The position numbers were made by a program, and so were the translations under genes. The notes beneath the pieces are model-generated. The model was not told where the DNA came from and did no database searches. It worked only from the letters and a program-made list of their open reading frames with translations. From assembly GCA_910575545.1 (NCBI GenBank), contig CAJTFH010000018.1:1-64000 (forward strand): a stretch of DNA of 64,000 bases. The letters are read 5' to 3'. This DNA comes from Bacteroidales bacterium. GTDB lineage: Bacteria > Bacteroidota > Bacteroidia > Bacteroidales > Muribaculaceae. This document shows positions 25,474 through 35,035 of the stretch, one piece after another. The first letter of the stretch is position 1; each line of letters opens with the position of its first letter.

Positions 25474-27331
25474 AATTCTGCAATACCATAACTGCCCTGG
25501 GAGCGAATGTCATGGTTTCTTCAATAGTGACGGGCTTTCCGGTAATCACATCAGTCATTGTTGTGCCAAAAGGCAGAATCTCTACCGTGCGCTCCATAGT
25601 GGTTGTCAATGGGGAGTCGTTACCATTTAGCAATACAACCACCTGTTTATCGCCAAGTCTACGCTCATAGGCATAAATGCCGTTTTGCGGCATGAAATGC
25701 TTCAACGAGCCTTTCGCAATCACTTCATTGGCCTCACCACGGCGCCAGTTGAGCAGATTCGACATATAATCCCATGCTTCATTCTGCATATCCGTACGCC
25801 CCTTTCGGGTGAACGCATCAGTGGTATCGCCGTGGAAACCTCCAGGCATGTCAAGACGGATATTTCCGTCGGAAATCTTCTTGGTGCCATTCATCAGCAA
25901 CTCCGTACCATAATATAGCTGGGGAATGCCACGCGATGTCAACAGGAAGGCTATCGCTTGCTTCCATGACCCGAGTGATTCAGGCATTTCCAACAGGAAA
26001 CGGTCAGTATCATGATTGTCGAGGAAGGTCAGCACACGTTGCGGGTCAGCATAGAGATAGTCAAGCGCCAGATGGTCATATAGCAAGTTCAAACCGTTCC
26101 ATGGGTCGGTCTGTTCATCAAACATTTTATGGGCATCAATTGAAATCTTGAAATCCATCACTGTAGGAAGGTTGGTTTCCACAGGATTAATGCGGTTGCC
26201 AGACTGCCAGAACGCACTCCCTGCTTCATTGCCATACCAGCATTCACCTACGATATTGAAATTCGGATATTCACGCATCACATCTTTCGCCCACTGAGCC
26301 ATCCCTTTCATATCGGCATACGGATATGTATCCATTCTTATGCCATTTATTTTCGATGATTCAATCCACCAGATGGAATTCTGTGTGAGATATTTCATCA
26401 CATGGCGATTCCGTTGGTTAAGATCAGGCATCGCCGTCACAAACCAGCCGTTGACCGTGTGGTCAAGGTCATAGTCTGACACATACGGGTCATGAAGTGT
26501 CGATAGCCTGAAATTGGTCAGCACATCTCCTTCGGGATGGTTATACCAGTCTTTTGAAGGCATATCCTTCATCCATGGATGCTCCGAACCAGTGTGATTG
26601 AAAATCATATCCATAACCACTTTCAGGCCACGGCCGTGGGCATCGGCAATCAGTGCCGACCACTCCTCGTTAGACCCGAAACGGGGATCTATGCGGTAAT
26701 AATCGGTGGTAGCATAGCCATGGTATGACCCTCCGGGCATATCATTTTCAAGAACCGGACAGGCCCATATTGCAGTAACGCCAAGCGAATCAATATATCC
26801 GAGATGATTCCTGATTCCGGCGATATCACCGCCATGACGCCCGGAAGGGTCTTTGCGGTTATTTTCAGTCGGGAACCTCAACGAAGCCGCAGACTGTTTA
26901 TTGTCATCACCACCTTTGGCAAACCGGTCCGGCATCAGAAGATAAAGCACATCGGCCGCAGAGAATCCGTCATATTCCGCCCCCTGCTTATCACGACGGC
27001 GCAATTCATAATCAGTTTTTGTCTTACGGCCCGACAAATCAAATGTCAACGGCATCTTTCCCGGCTTAGTGTCTGAATCAATAGTGAGATAGAGCAGTTT
27101 ATAATTAGGGCTGTCGAGACTGACACTCTCGGCAATATGCACCCCCGGATAATCCACCGATGCTGTGGCTTTGGCTATATCCGTGCCATAAACCATAAGT
27201 TGCAACGTGTCGTTGGCCATTCCCACCCACCAATAAGGTGGTTCGATTTTAGATACTTCAGGCCCTTTCTTTGCGCCGAACATCGACACTCCGGCCAAAA
27301 GCGCAAGTGAAACAAGTGAAAACTTTTTCAT
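25466..27331 (-). CDS. GH13 neopullulanase/cyclomaltodextrinase (SusA-like), exported
   Basis: The 621-residue protein has a signal peptide (M-K-K-F-S-L, cleavage near F-G-A), an N-terminal cyclomaltodextrinase beta domain (about 25-110), a GH13 TIM barrel (about 125-520) and a C-terminal beta domain. The catalytic triad is intact: nucleophile Asp334 in G-I-R-M-D, acid/base Glu363 in V-G-E-C and Asp441 in D-N-H-D. It would degrade starch-type oligosaccharides in the periplasm like SusA. No SusC/SusD pair for starch is adjacent; the upstream neighbour is a six-hairpin lipoprotein 40 bp away on the same strand. Confidence 0.92.
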   Translation of the reverse strand: MKKFSLVSLALLAGVSMFGAKKGPEVSKIEPPYWWVGMANDTLQLMVYGTDIAKATASVDYPGVHIAESVSLDSPNYKLLYLTIDSDTKPGKMPLTFDLSGRKTKTDYELRRRDKQGAEYDGFSAADVLYLLMPDRFAKGGDDNKQSAASLRFPTENNRKDPSGRHGGDIAGIRNHLGYIDSLGVTAIWACPVLENDMPGGSYHGYATTDYYRIDPRFGSNEEWSALIADAHGRGLKVVMDMIFNHTGSEHPWMKDMPSKDWYNHPEGDVLTNFRLSTLHDPYVSDYDLDHTVNGWFVTAMPDLNQRNRHVMKYLTQNSIWWIESSKINGIRMDTYPYADMKGMAQWAKDVMREYPNFNIVGECWYGNEAGSAFWQSGNRINPVETNLPTVMDFKISIDAHKMFDEQTDPWNGLNLLYDHLALDYLYADPQRVLTFLDNHDTDRFLLEMPESLGSWKQAIAFLLTSRGIPQLYYGTELLMNGTKKISDGNIRLDMPGGFHGDTTDAFTRKGRTDMQNEAWDYMSNLLNWRRGEANEVIAKGSLKHFMPQNGIYAYERRLGDKQVVVLLNGNDSPLTTTMERTVEILPFGTTMTDVITGKPVTIEETMTFAPRAVMVLQNWK

Positions 27332-27371
27332 GACTTATTAAATTTGAATGTAAGTAATGCGATAATCATTG

Positions 27372-29603
27372 TCATATCTTGTAAATCCGTATTATGTCAG
27401 AGAAAACAACATTCGATGCCGGGTCTATATAGACCGGGTTAGGCTGATACAAACGCATCTCTAAAACGTGGTGCCCTTCTGTGAGATGTGTTTTCAGGGG
27501 ATTAGTAACCGCCATCCGGCGCTGCCAGTCATCAGACGCCTCATATCCCCGTCTGATTCCACACAGTTGCGGAAATACCCATATCCCAATCCTTTCGCCA
27601 TCGATATCTATGCTTCTCAGTGCAGTGCGTCTGCGCGTATTGACAATCCCCAAACCGTTGAGGTATCTGGCGTCAATTGCATAATCGCCATCCTCTGCAA
27701 CATCAAATTCAATTTTCAAGACACGGTTTTTCCATTTGCCCGTCTCAACAAACCGCTCCGCAAGTTTGCGGTCTTCTATCACACGCGTACCCTTCGTAGC
27801 CCAGTCTGCCAATTCGACTTCCAGGCCTTTTCCGGGAGGTATATATAGATACGGACGCGATGAAAAACCCACATATCTGTCGGCCTCCATAGTGCAAACC
27901 TGAACAGCCGTAGATGTGGCGGCCTTATAGAGCCTGTAATGGCGGCCGAGCACCTCATCGGTTACCACCCCGTTAAGATATACGAAACTTTTCAGCGATG
28001 AGTTGACGGCATTTCCTCCATGCAGACGGGTAATAGTGGCATCGCGGCTGGTCATCCACTCCACCTCCGGAGCCTGTGGCAATACTCCATATGCCAGCAT
28101 AGAGATTTCATCGTTTTCCGTCCGGTTGCCGGTGAGCTTAATGTAAACATCATGTTCACCCGACAGCGAAGCAGCCACGAAAGGCGAAGTCACCGCTCCG
28201 TCAACGGTGAAGGTCTCTATCTCATCGCCCGTGCCATCGATAGTTATATTCAGCAATGAATCACGATATTTAATCCTTTTAAACTGTTTCCTCCCGGTCA
28301 TCCCTTCCGGCACAACCGGAGCAAAAAACACACCGTTGCAAACAAATTTCATTCCCAAAAGACCCCTTATGATAAGTGATGCAAGGCTCTTTGTCGATGG
28401 TGTATGCTCTGATGCGGCATCCGAGGCAACATCACACAACAACGCCCCAACGGCGGCCGAATAAGCCCTTGCATTTCCTGTGCGTGAGGCTGCAATCGCC
28501 CACATGCAATGGGTAGCCCGGAGCATATCGGCATCTTCTTCTCCAACTGACAGCTGAGGAGAGAACAAGCCCAGGGCATCAGCGCTACCGGGAGTTTTAC
28601 CAATTACCGAAGATTTCATTCCATCCGACAACATTCCTGTCACCACAGCGAGAGCCTGTCCGAAATTATCCGCAGATTCCAGACCCACCGGCCATAACGG
28701 ATAACCATAGCACAAACTCCCCATCATACCAATATTAGGCATCCATAAACGGCTCAGAATCTCATGGCGCAGTTTATCTGCATCCAAAGGCAGTTCCGGC
28801 AAATGCGATTTATCATTTTTACGCGACATTTCCGTTGTTATAGTCTCCAGCCCGTTCAACGCCCCCCAATAGGCGACGTTCACCGTAAGGGAAGATGCGT
28901 CAAACAAGTCTACAGGCTCCATCCATCCCGGCATCCAGCTGTCGTCAAGCACCATCCGACGGGGAAGACCGCCAATCAGACCGGTCGAAACGTTATAGGC
29001 AACCCGACAATCCTCGCCAACAACATTTCCCGCAATTTCACCCAGGCGGTCGAGCCAACGCCTATCTCCGGCCACTTTATAAAGCTCACACGCGGCCATA
29101 ATCCATTGCGGGTTGTCATTAATCACCGGCCAGGAATAATATCTGGTCGCAACGGGCACAATATATCCGTTTTTCACACCCTCCTCCAATTTCTTAATCC
29201 CCTTATCCGCTGATAACGGATTCAAATAAAGCTCATATGGAGTGAGCGTCGAATATTTCCCCTCGACCCCTCTTGACGCCTCCCAACGGTAAAGAAGGTC
29301 AAAAACCGGCATACCGGTATATACCTCCATATAGCCGTTGCCGACACTGTCAGGCCTTATTTCCCTCACCACGCTCCCTTCCACCTTTACTTGAAGCAAT
29401 GAATCGCCCGATGCCGCAACAACAAAGCCTGAATGGGTGTCGATGCTATCGGGCCACACATCATAAGCCTCACAATGATAAAACGGGTAATCAGGCATAT
29501 GCTCTGTGGCGTCCCGGCAAGACGCACCTGCAACAAGTATGGCGGTGGCTGCCAGTATCAGCCACCGCCTCGTTATCTGTATGCCGAACTTCACCACAGG
29601 CAT
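27372..29603 (-). CDS. Six-hairpin glycosidase-like lipoprotein (DUF4450-like)
   Basis: This 743-residue protein has a lipoprotein signal ending V-A-G-A-S-C (near residue 28). Residues about 110-440 look like an (alpha/alpha)6 toroid, with repeated helices and aromatic segments such as W-P-V-I-N-D-N-P-Q-W and D-D-S-W-M-P-G-W-M-E-P. Beta-rich regions follow, the last (about 600-743) reminiscent of a carbohydrate-binding module. This resembles Bacteroidetes six-hairpin proteins of the DUF4450 group, but I cannot name a substrate. Its place between a C1 peptidase (28 bp upstream) and a SusA-like amylase suggests alpha-glucan or oligosaccharide processing. Confidence 0.6.
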   Translation of the reverse strand: MPVVKFGIQITRRWLILAATAILVAGASCRDATEHMPDYPFYHCEAYDVWPDSIDTHSGFVVAASGDSLLQVKVEGSVVREIRPDSVGNGYMEVYTGMPVFDLLYRWEASRGVEGKYSTLTPYELYLNPLSADKGIKKLEEGVKNGYIVPVATRYYSWPVINDNPQWIMAACELYKVAGDRRWLDRLGEIAGNVVGEDCRVAYNVSTGLIGGLPRRMVLDDSWMPGWMEPVDLFDASSLTVNVAYWGALNGLETITTEMSRKNDKSHLPELPLDADKLRHEILSRLWMPNIGMMGSLCYGYPLWPVGLESADNFGQALAVVTGMLSDGMKSSVIGKTPGSADALGLFSPQLSVGEEDADMLRATHCMWAIAASRTGNARAYSAAVGALLCDVASDAASEHTPSTKSLASLIIRGLLGMKFVCNGVFFAPVVPEGMTGRKQFKRIKYRDSLLNITIDGTGDEIETFTVDGAVTSPFVAASLSGEHDVYIKLTGNRTENDEISMLAYGVLPQAPEVEWMTSRDATITRLHGGNAVNSSLKSFVYLNGVVTDEVLGRHYRLYKAATSTAVQVCTMEADRYVGFSSRPYLYIPPGKGLEVELADWATKGTRVIEDRKLAERFVETGKWKNRVLKIEFDVAEDGDYAIDARYLNGLGIVNTRRRTALRSIDIDGERIGIWVFPQLCGIRRGYEASDDWQRRMAVTNPLKTHLTEGHHVLEMRLYQPNPVYIDPASNVVFSDIIRIYKI

Positions 29604-29631
29604 CCCATAAAGGCTTAATTAACCGGCAAAA

Positions 29632-30882
29632 TCAGTTTCTCAGTTTTTGCAGAATCTGCCCGGGAATAGCCTCTCTGTTCACCAATATGCTCAGGGTCTT
29701 CGACAGGAAATATGGCTCTGAAACATAGAAGAACCCGTCATATATCTGGTTGGTGTCCCATGAGTTTTTAACCTTATAATAGCGATTGCCCTCCTGGTCT
29801 GTGGCTATGCCGACAATTTCCATACCGTGGTCATCGGTCGTCTCCTGGCGGTCAAACATCTCCTGACGGCTTTCCTGCGTAACCTCAATCTCCTCAACAG
29901 GACCTTTTATGTCATACATTTTCTCCTGCCGTTCTTTGTCGCTGAGTTTCACCCAACGCGAAAGCTCCGTACCCTCCATATCGGCCGATGTGCGCTCCTT
30001 GGGCATCACTGCATAGCCTTTAGGCCATTTGAAGCCGCCTTCACTCACATCGGCAGCCCATACAACCGGATAACCTTTTTCAACGGCATTGTCGACAATG
30101 GCTTTCAATTCATTGAGTTGCACATTCTCATAAGGAGCCCACAGCCAGTTGTCGGCCACTTCAAGCACCATAGGCACATAGAACGGATGATGGGTGAATG
30201 ATGTGACAGCCACATAATCATCCATGTTCAGCCCAAGGCTCTCAGCATAACTACGTGGTGTATAACTCTTACCGTCAACCGTGAAGGTTTCCGGCACTTC
30301 GCCGAGATATGCGTCGAGAATCGCTTCAAATCCTTTGCGCCAAGCTGTCGACATCCTTTTGTCAGGTTTGGCAATGACAGCGTCGAGATAAGCCTTCAAC
30401 ACAGCATCGAGCTCTCCGTGCACATGTTTTTCCTCTCCGTAGCCAAGCCCTGGATATGCGCTTTCAGGCACCACCCCGTAGCGTTCCCACACATACGGCA
30501 AATCCATAATGCTGCCACCGGCCGCAAAATTCGTAGCTCCGTTCATTCTCACATACTTGTCGGCTTTGCCGAGATAGCATTGGCGCACAGTAAACATTTC
30601 ACTCAGATCCAAAGGCTTCCCGCCACGGCGCACAATCTCGTCCTCAAACATCGATGTCCCGGCAAAGCACCAGCACGTACCGCTTTTGTTCTGGTCTTTC
30701 ACAGGAGTAGTTTCTATGACCATTACATCCGTGAATGTAAAACCGGTGCTGTCGGCATCCGCTTCAGTCTTGTCTTCAAAACCGGCCGCTCCGGCCACAT
30801 CGAAATTCACAAATTCTACAGCCATGGCCGCACCCGACACCGCCAGCAAACCCAGTGCCCCCGTAATAAACCGTTTCTTCAT
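29632..30882 (-). CDS. C1-family aminopeptidase C / bleomycin hydrolase-like protease, exported
   Basis: The 416-residue papain-like protease has a signal peptide (M-K-K-R-F, cleavage near A-M-A-V). Catalytic residues are visible: Cys70 in D-Q-N-K-S-G-T-C-W, with Gln64 as oxyanion residue, His352 in D-D-H-G-M-E and Asn373 in K-N-S-W. The spacing and long insert match PepC/bleomycin hydrolase, which trims peptides. An exported form is common in Bacteroidales, where it probably acts in the periplasm. It is first in a run of minus-strand genes ending in the amylase. Confidence 0.92.
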   Translation of the reverse strand: MKKRFITGALGLLAVSGAAMAVEFVNFDVAGAAGFEDKTEADADSTGFTFTDVMVIETTPVKDQNKSGTCWCFAGTSMFEDEIVRRGGKPLDLSEMFTVRQCYLGKADKYVRMNGATNFAAGGSIMDLPYVWERYGVVPESAYPGLGYGEEKHVHGELDAVLKAYLDAVIAKPDKRMSTAWRKGFEAILDAYLGEVPETFTVDGKSYTPRSYAESLGLNMDDYVAVTSFTHHPFYVPMVLEVADNWLWAPYENVQLNELKAIVDNAVEKGYPVVWAADVSEGGFKWPKGYAVMPKERTSADMEGTELSRWVKLSDKERQEKMYDIKGPVEEIEVTQESRQEMFDRQETTDDHGMEIVGIATDQEGNRYYKVKNSWDTNQIYDGFFYVSEPYFLSKTLSILVNREAIPGQILQKLRN

Positions 30883-30983
30883 ATTAAGATACTATATCTA
30901 TTGTGTTTGTTATCCGTCATTTGCCCCAAGCGTTCTCCATTGCACCTGCTACGCCACCAGCCACCGCCAGCCCATCCCGCATG

Positions 30984-31015
30984 CAAACTTACCAAAATTT
31001 TTCCATAATAACCAA
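30984..31015 (-). promoter_or_regulatory. Promoter of the C1 peptidase gene
   Basis: On the minus strand TAAGTTTG (30991-30984) matches the -7 box, with TTGG (31015-31012) 20 bp upstream as a near -33 match. The leader would be about 95 nt. Confidence 0.55.
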
Positions 31016-31068
31016 CTAAACAGCGAGAAGGAATATTAATAATCGCTCTATATTCGACAGTAAAGTTC

Positions 31069-31707
31069 TCATTTTGTTCTTATATGCAAACTATCCGAAT
31101 GGTTATCCTTTTTCTGCATATCCTTTTCAATACAATCAATTTTATTCTCCAATGATTGTATTAGTTTTGGAGCTTCTGCCACATCCTTATATGAGAAAAC
31201 ATACCAAATGGTAACTATCGCCACGATCCCTCCAATAGTCCATCGATACCATTGAATGGATAACCTTCCATCTATTTTATCATTAAGACCTTTTATATTG
31301 TTATTTATTTCTCCAATTTTATCATTTTGCTTCTTTTCAGAAGCATCAATTTTTTGTTCTAACTCTCGTCTCAAGTCTGTATGCGCTGCCTCATTCTTTT
31401 CTTTATAATCAGAAATTTTATTATCAGGCCTGCAATAGGACTCCCAAGCAGGGCTTCCCGATGAAGTTTGCACCGAGGTTTGGTCTGAACTGTCTATATA
31501 ATTTTCTTTATATCGTTCCCGACTAATGTTTTCGCTACTATCAGTAACTCCCTGAGATGGATTCTTCTTTCTACACTTTTGCGTGTAAGGCCTTATCTTA
31601 CGGAAGCTGCTTTCAAGATCATACTCTCCATTATTGGCATAACTTTGAAAGTTGGGACCTGATCCTTTACGAGGCTTTTTATCATTTCTCGTTTTTCCCA
31701 TCATCAA
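31069..31707 (-). CDS. Hypothetical coiled-coil protein with one C-terminal transmembrane segment (R-M island)
   Basis: I do not recognise this 212-residue protein. Residues 1-95 are polar, Lys/Ser/Asn-rich and probably disordered. Residues about 100-150 form a charged coiled coil (D-L-R-R-E-L-E-Q-K-I-D then E-I-N-N-N-I-K-G-L-N-D-K-I-D). A single membrane helix follows (T-I-G-G-I-V-A-I-V-T-I-W-Y-V-F, about 162-176), then a short soluble tail with another coiled-coil stretch. It overlaps the upstream gene by 4 bp (ATGA), so it is co-translated with it as last gene of the restriction-modification operon. The AT-rich codon use marks it as part of the island. Confidence 0.75.
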   Translation of the reverse strand: MMMGKTRNDKKPRKGSGPNFQSYANNGEYDLESSFRKIRPYTQKCRKKNPSQGVTDSSENISRERYKENYIDSSDQTSVQTSSGSPAWESYCRPDNKISDYKEKNEAAHTDLRRELEQKIDASEKKQNDKIGEINNNIKGLNDKIDGRLSIQWYRWTIGGIVAIVTIWYVFSYKDVAEAPKLIQSLENKIDCIEKDMQKKDNHSDSLHIRTK

Positions 31708-32408
31708 AATTCCGCCAAGTTAGAATATAGGTTCTTTTCTACCGACAATGATAAGGTATAAATGTCTTTTATTAAAGACTTTGCATTTATATTTTGTGCT
31801 TCATTTGTCAAATAGTTGTCTGTATCAATTACGACACCTACATGCTTCTTGCAATCAGATATTTTAAACTCATGGTCATAAAAAATATCTTCTTCATTTA
31901 ATGGACCGATTTGGTACATGCCATTCTCATAAACCATCTTAAAAAGGAAATCTTTCGCTGGATATTTATCAATAAGAAACTTTGCGGGAAATGATGACTT
32001 AAAATTGTTGAGAATAGAATTATAATCCTTAGATCGAACCATATAAGTTCCTATTATCCTACAACCTATACGACGTATATTCAATTCTCCAAGAACACCC
32101 ATGACCGCCTCATTTATTTTTTTAAATGTCGAATAGAATCCTTCAATCGAATTTATTTTAAAAGAAATGAAACTCAAACGGTTAAATGTTACAACAACAA
32201 TATTTGTCGCTTTTTCTTTGTCTTCATGATCCCTAATTGTGACTTCACCCTGTCCTATCTCCCAATGATTGGTATTGAATGCTTTGCTATTTTCTATTTG
32301 TTCTGCCAGCTGCCCTTTTTTATCAAGCATTGACACTTTCGAATCAAATCGTAGTTCAATTATAAATTTACGATTCCCTATATTCTTCGTTTCAATATTC
32401 TCTTGCAT
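31704..32408 (-). CDS. Hypothetical protein, possibly TIGR04255-like, of the R-M island
   Basis: The 234-residue protein is soluble, with no signal peptide or membrane segment. Its mixed alpha/beta pattern, with a central F-Y-S-T-F-K-K-I-N-E-A-V-M and R-I-G-C-R-I-I-G-T-Y, vaguely recalls the sporadically distributed TIGR04255 family, but I cannot confirm this. No catalytic motif is evident. It starts 1 bp after the AlwI-like nuclease stop and overlaps the membrane protein gene, so the three are translationally linked. An accessory or control function for the restriction system, or a separate defence pair with the membrane protein, are both possible. Confidence 0.7.
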   Translation of the reverse strand: MQENIETKNIGNRKFIIELRFDSKVSMLDKKGQLAEQIENSKAFNTNHWEIGQGEVTIRDHEDKEKATNIVVVTFNRLSFISFKINSIEGFYSTFKKINEAVMGVLGELNIRRIGCRIIGTYMVRSKDYNSILNNFKSSFPAKFLIDKYPAKDFLFKMVYENGMYQIGPLNEEDIFYDHEFKISDCKKHVGVVIDTDNYLTNEAQNINAKSLIKDIYTLSLSVEKNLYSNLAEF

Positions 32409-32409
32409 A

Positions 32410-34104
32410 TTATCTTAACCAATTAACTGCTGATTTATTTATTTCCTCAAACCACTGATTTTCATCCCTACAACTCTCCACCAATTCCATTGAATAATCC
32501 AACAAACGGCGAACTTGGTGGGGATTAGGTATATAGTTCACTTTGTAACTATCTTCAAGCATTTTCTGGAATACACCCAAAGATAATGGTATTATTGTTG
32601 ACTTCCCTCCATAATATGATATATTAGTACGATGCAGAGTATAGAAATGAGCAATACAAGCCTCATTGATGGAAGGAGCGATGAAAAGGCAATAACAAGG
32701 TTTACCACTCTTCTTTTTCATTTTTCCTAAATGACGGCTTACTGGTTCTCCCTCCATATCATATTGTTTTTGTCCGCTTGCCATTGTAACTTCAACAATA
32801 AGCATATAATCTCCATAGTCACATACAATATCTGCCATATTTCCTTGTGCGGAGGAAAGAGGGTTGCCGAAATCGTCAAAATTCAGATTTGCCTTTATTT
32901 CTCCTCCGTCAAGCATGGTCATGGCACGCCAAACGTTCCATTCTAGCATCAATGGGGCATCGTACAATTCTTTCTTTACGATGTGTTTAAAGGTATTTTG
33001 TATATCATCATAGAGCCTGTAGTTTTTCATTTCAGCCACCTGTCGTCTCAACGTATCAGTTTTCCTTTGCTCTGTGAAATCTGCCAACAAATCTTTCAAT
33101 ACTGATATGTCAACGTCTTGATTAAATTCCATCTGTGGGAATTCTGTATGTAACTTTGCTACAAGTCTCTGCCTGTCATCTGTAAGCAACTGTGGTATTG
33201 CCGCATTTCCAAGATATTCGATGTAGTCTCTTTCGCTATCAATAAAACAAGGGTTACGGTCTATTGTCTGCAGGATGTAATCCACGTCCTCGATACGCTC
33301 TGGCACAATACTTAATGACTTTCCAACATTCGACACATTTACAAGACCTGTCGCACGTAAATATCTAAAGCAAGCATCCGCATAATCGCGCATATTACTT
33401 GACTGCGTTCTTAAGAATTTATCTAATGATGCATTGTCACTTTCACGTGTTTGAATCCCTCCATTCATAATCCGCTCTTCAAATATATGAGCAAGCTCAT
33501 TACACAGATATTCAGACTTGAATGCCTTGTAACTGCCTTTATACTCACATTTTGCTATGCGAAATGCCTCTATCTTTTGAACTATGTTCTCAAAGTTATG
33601 CCAATCCGTAAGCTGCATTCCGAATATCTGCAACTCATCAAATTTCAATGTGCCCATAGTGCGTACCAATCTCAATATCTCCAAATAGGGCTTTACCCAA
33701 AAAGAACCCGCTTTTGCCGTTGGCTTATGATATGGTGAAGGTATTTGGAACTTCAACATTTGCCTTAGAAAGACTTCATCTTTTCGCTTGGAAGTCAGCA
33801 ACGCTTGACCTGCAGAAGTAATAGATATACGAGGTGACAGAACTACAAAGCCAAGAGATTTAGGCGCACGATTTATCCTATCACGTGCACTGAATGCTGG
33901 ATCTTTCTCTCCCTTTCCATTAAAGAATTGCTCGTTACGCAAAATACTCATGAAAGCACACTGCGTCTTGTTATTCCAATGACTACCCGTGAAATGCTCA
34001 ATAAGTAATCTAATTTCGGGAATCATCTTCTCCGGGGTACGGGGCGATGTTGTAAGAAACAACAATTGACTATCTATTCGTGCCATAAGGTTGCTTTGCT
34101 TCAA
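32410..34104 (-). CDS. AlwI-family type II restriction endonuclease
   Basis: The 564-residue protein matches the AlwI family, whose founder cuts near GGATC. The N-terminal region has T-T-S-P-R-T-P-E-K-M and the W-N-N-K-T-Q-C-A-F segment typical of the family. The C-terminal nuclease core (about 415-450) shows G-N-M-A-D-I-V-C-D-Y-G followed by L-I-V-E-V-T-M, a PD-(D/E)xK variant with Asp and Glu in place. The gene overlaps the methylase gene by 35 bp. The recognition site is inferred from the family and the Dam-type partner, not from the sequence. Confidence 0.88.
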   Translation of the reverse strand: MKQSNLMARIDSQLLFLTTSPRTPEKMIPEIRLLIEHFTGSHWNNKTQCAFMSILRNEQFFNGKGEKDPAFSARDRINRAPKSLGFVVLSPRISITSAGQALLTSKRKDEVFLRQMLKFQIPSPYHKPTAKAGSFWVKPYLEILRLVRTMGTLKFDELQIFGMQLTDWHNFENIVQKIEAFRIAKCEYKGSYKAFKSEYLCNELAHIFEERIMNGGIQTRESDNASLDKFLRTQSSNMRDYADACFRYLRATGLVNVSNVGKSLSIVPERIEDVDYILQTIDRNPCFIDSERDYIEYLGNAAIPQLLTDDRQRLVAKLHTEFPQMEFNQDVDISVLKDLLADFTEQRKTDTLRRQVAEMKNYRLYDDIQNTFKHIVKKELYDAPLMLEWNVWRAMTMLDGGEIKANLNFDDFGNPLSSAQGNMADIVCDYGDYMLIVEVTMASGQKQYDMEGEPVSRHLGKMKKKSGKPCYCLFIAPSINEACIAHFYTLHRTNISYYGGKSTIIPLSLGVFQKMLEDSYKVNYIPNPHQVRRLLDYSMELVESCRDENQWFEEINKSAVNWLR

Positions 34105-35035
34105 ATAATCTCAATTGAGCTGTTTCCGGCTCATTATAAACTGTGTGTTGTGACGACGCAACACGTATATCATCACAGCATTTCCGATAATTGGCTACTA
34201 CAATATGCTTTGCAGTAGCCTTGAATCTATTTCGGATATTTACGGCATAGGTCTTCTCGTATTCATCTACTATATAGCCTTTATACAATTCTTCCGTCAA
34301 AGGAGTACGCCCAATTACCATTAATGCCTTGCAGGGAAGATTGGCAAAATCATTCGCCAATATTCTATGGTTTTTTTCGTTGAACCCATCTTTATATTCT
34401 TCATTGCCATAATCCGAGAAAATGCAATCATAAGGAGGGTCAAGGAATACAAAATCATCATCCCTGCACATATTGAACACTTCACTATAATCTGTATTAT
34501 GTATTTCTGCACGTTGCAATAATTTACTATGCGACAAGGTGACAGATTTCGTGTTAAGATGAATATAGCGACCAAAAGGAACATTGAATTCTCCTTTGGC
34601 ATTATAACGAATCATCCCTGAGTATGCAGTTTTGTTGATGTAATAATACAACAACGCATCAGAATATGATTTAACCATAGTCTCATTGAACATTGCCCGT
34701 AGAAGATAATAAAACGCTTCATTCTTATCCTCAACTCGCTCGTTAGGGTATAACGCCTTTAATGCATCAAACTCGTTTCTATTCTTAGTGTATAGCAATT
34801 CTATTTCATCAAGTTCTCTCCGCAGATTAGAGTAGTCATCTCTTACTCCGCGATAAAACTTCATTAACTTCGTATTGATGTCGTTGATAATGGCGTGCCG
34901 GGGTTCAAGATAAAAGAACAACGCACCACCGCCAAAGAAAGGTTCGATGTAACGCCCTGTAAATATAGGAACATGCCACATAATATGCGGAATTTCCTTT
35001 GATTTACCCCCTCTGTATTTTATCATTGGTTTCAT
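34070..35035 (-). CDS. Dam-family N6-adenine DNA methyltransferase (D12 class)
   Basis: The 321-residue class D12 (alpha) methylase has the start K-Y-R-G-G-K, the AdoMet motif E-P-F-F-G-G-G-A near 31-38 and the catalytic motif F-L-D-P-P-Y near 195-200. Such enzymes methylate adenine in GATC-like sites. Paired with an AlwI-type nuclease (GGATC), a GATC methylase would protect both strands of the asymmetric site alone. It is first in a four-gene operon with its own -7 element. Base composition is far more AT-rich than in flanking genes, indicating horizontal transfer. Confidence 0.9.
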   Translation of the reverse strand: MKPMIKYRGGKSKEIPHIMWHVPIFTGRYIEPFFGGGALFFYLEPRHAIINDINTKLMKFYRGVRDDYSNLRRELDEIELLYTKNRNEFDALKALYPNERVEDKNEAFYYLLRAMFNETMVKSYSDALLYYYINKTAYSGMIRYNAKGEFNVPFGRYIHLNTKSVTLSHSKLLQRAEIHNTDYSEVFNMCRDDDFVFLDPPYDCIFSDYGNEEYKDGFNEKNHRILANDFANLPCKALMVIGRTPLTEELYKGYIVDEYEKTYAVNIRNRFKATAKHIVVANYRKCCDDIRVASSQHTVYNEPETAQLRLFEAKQPYGTNR

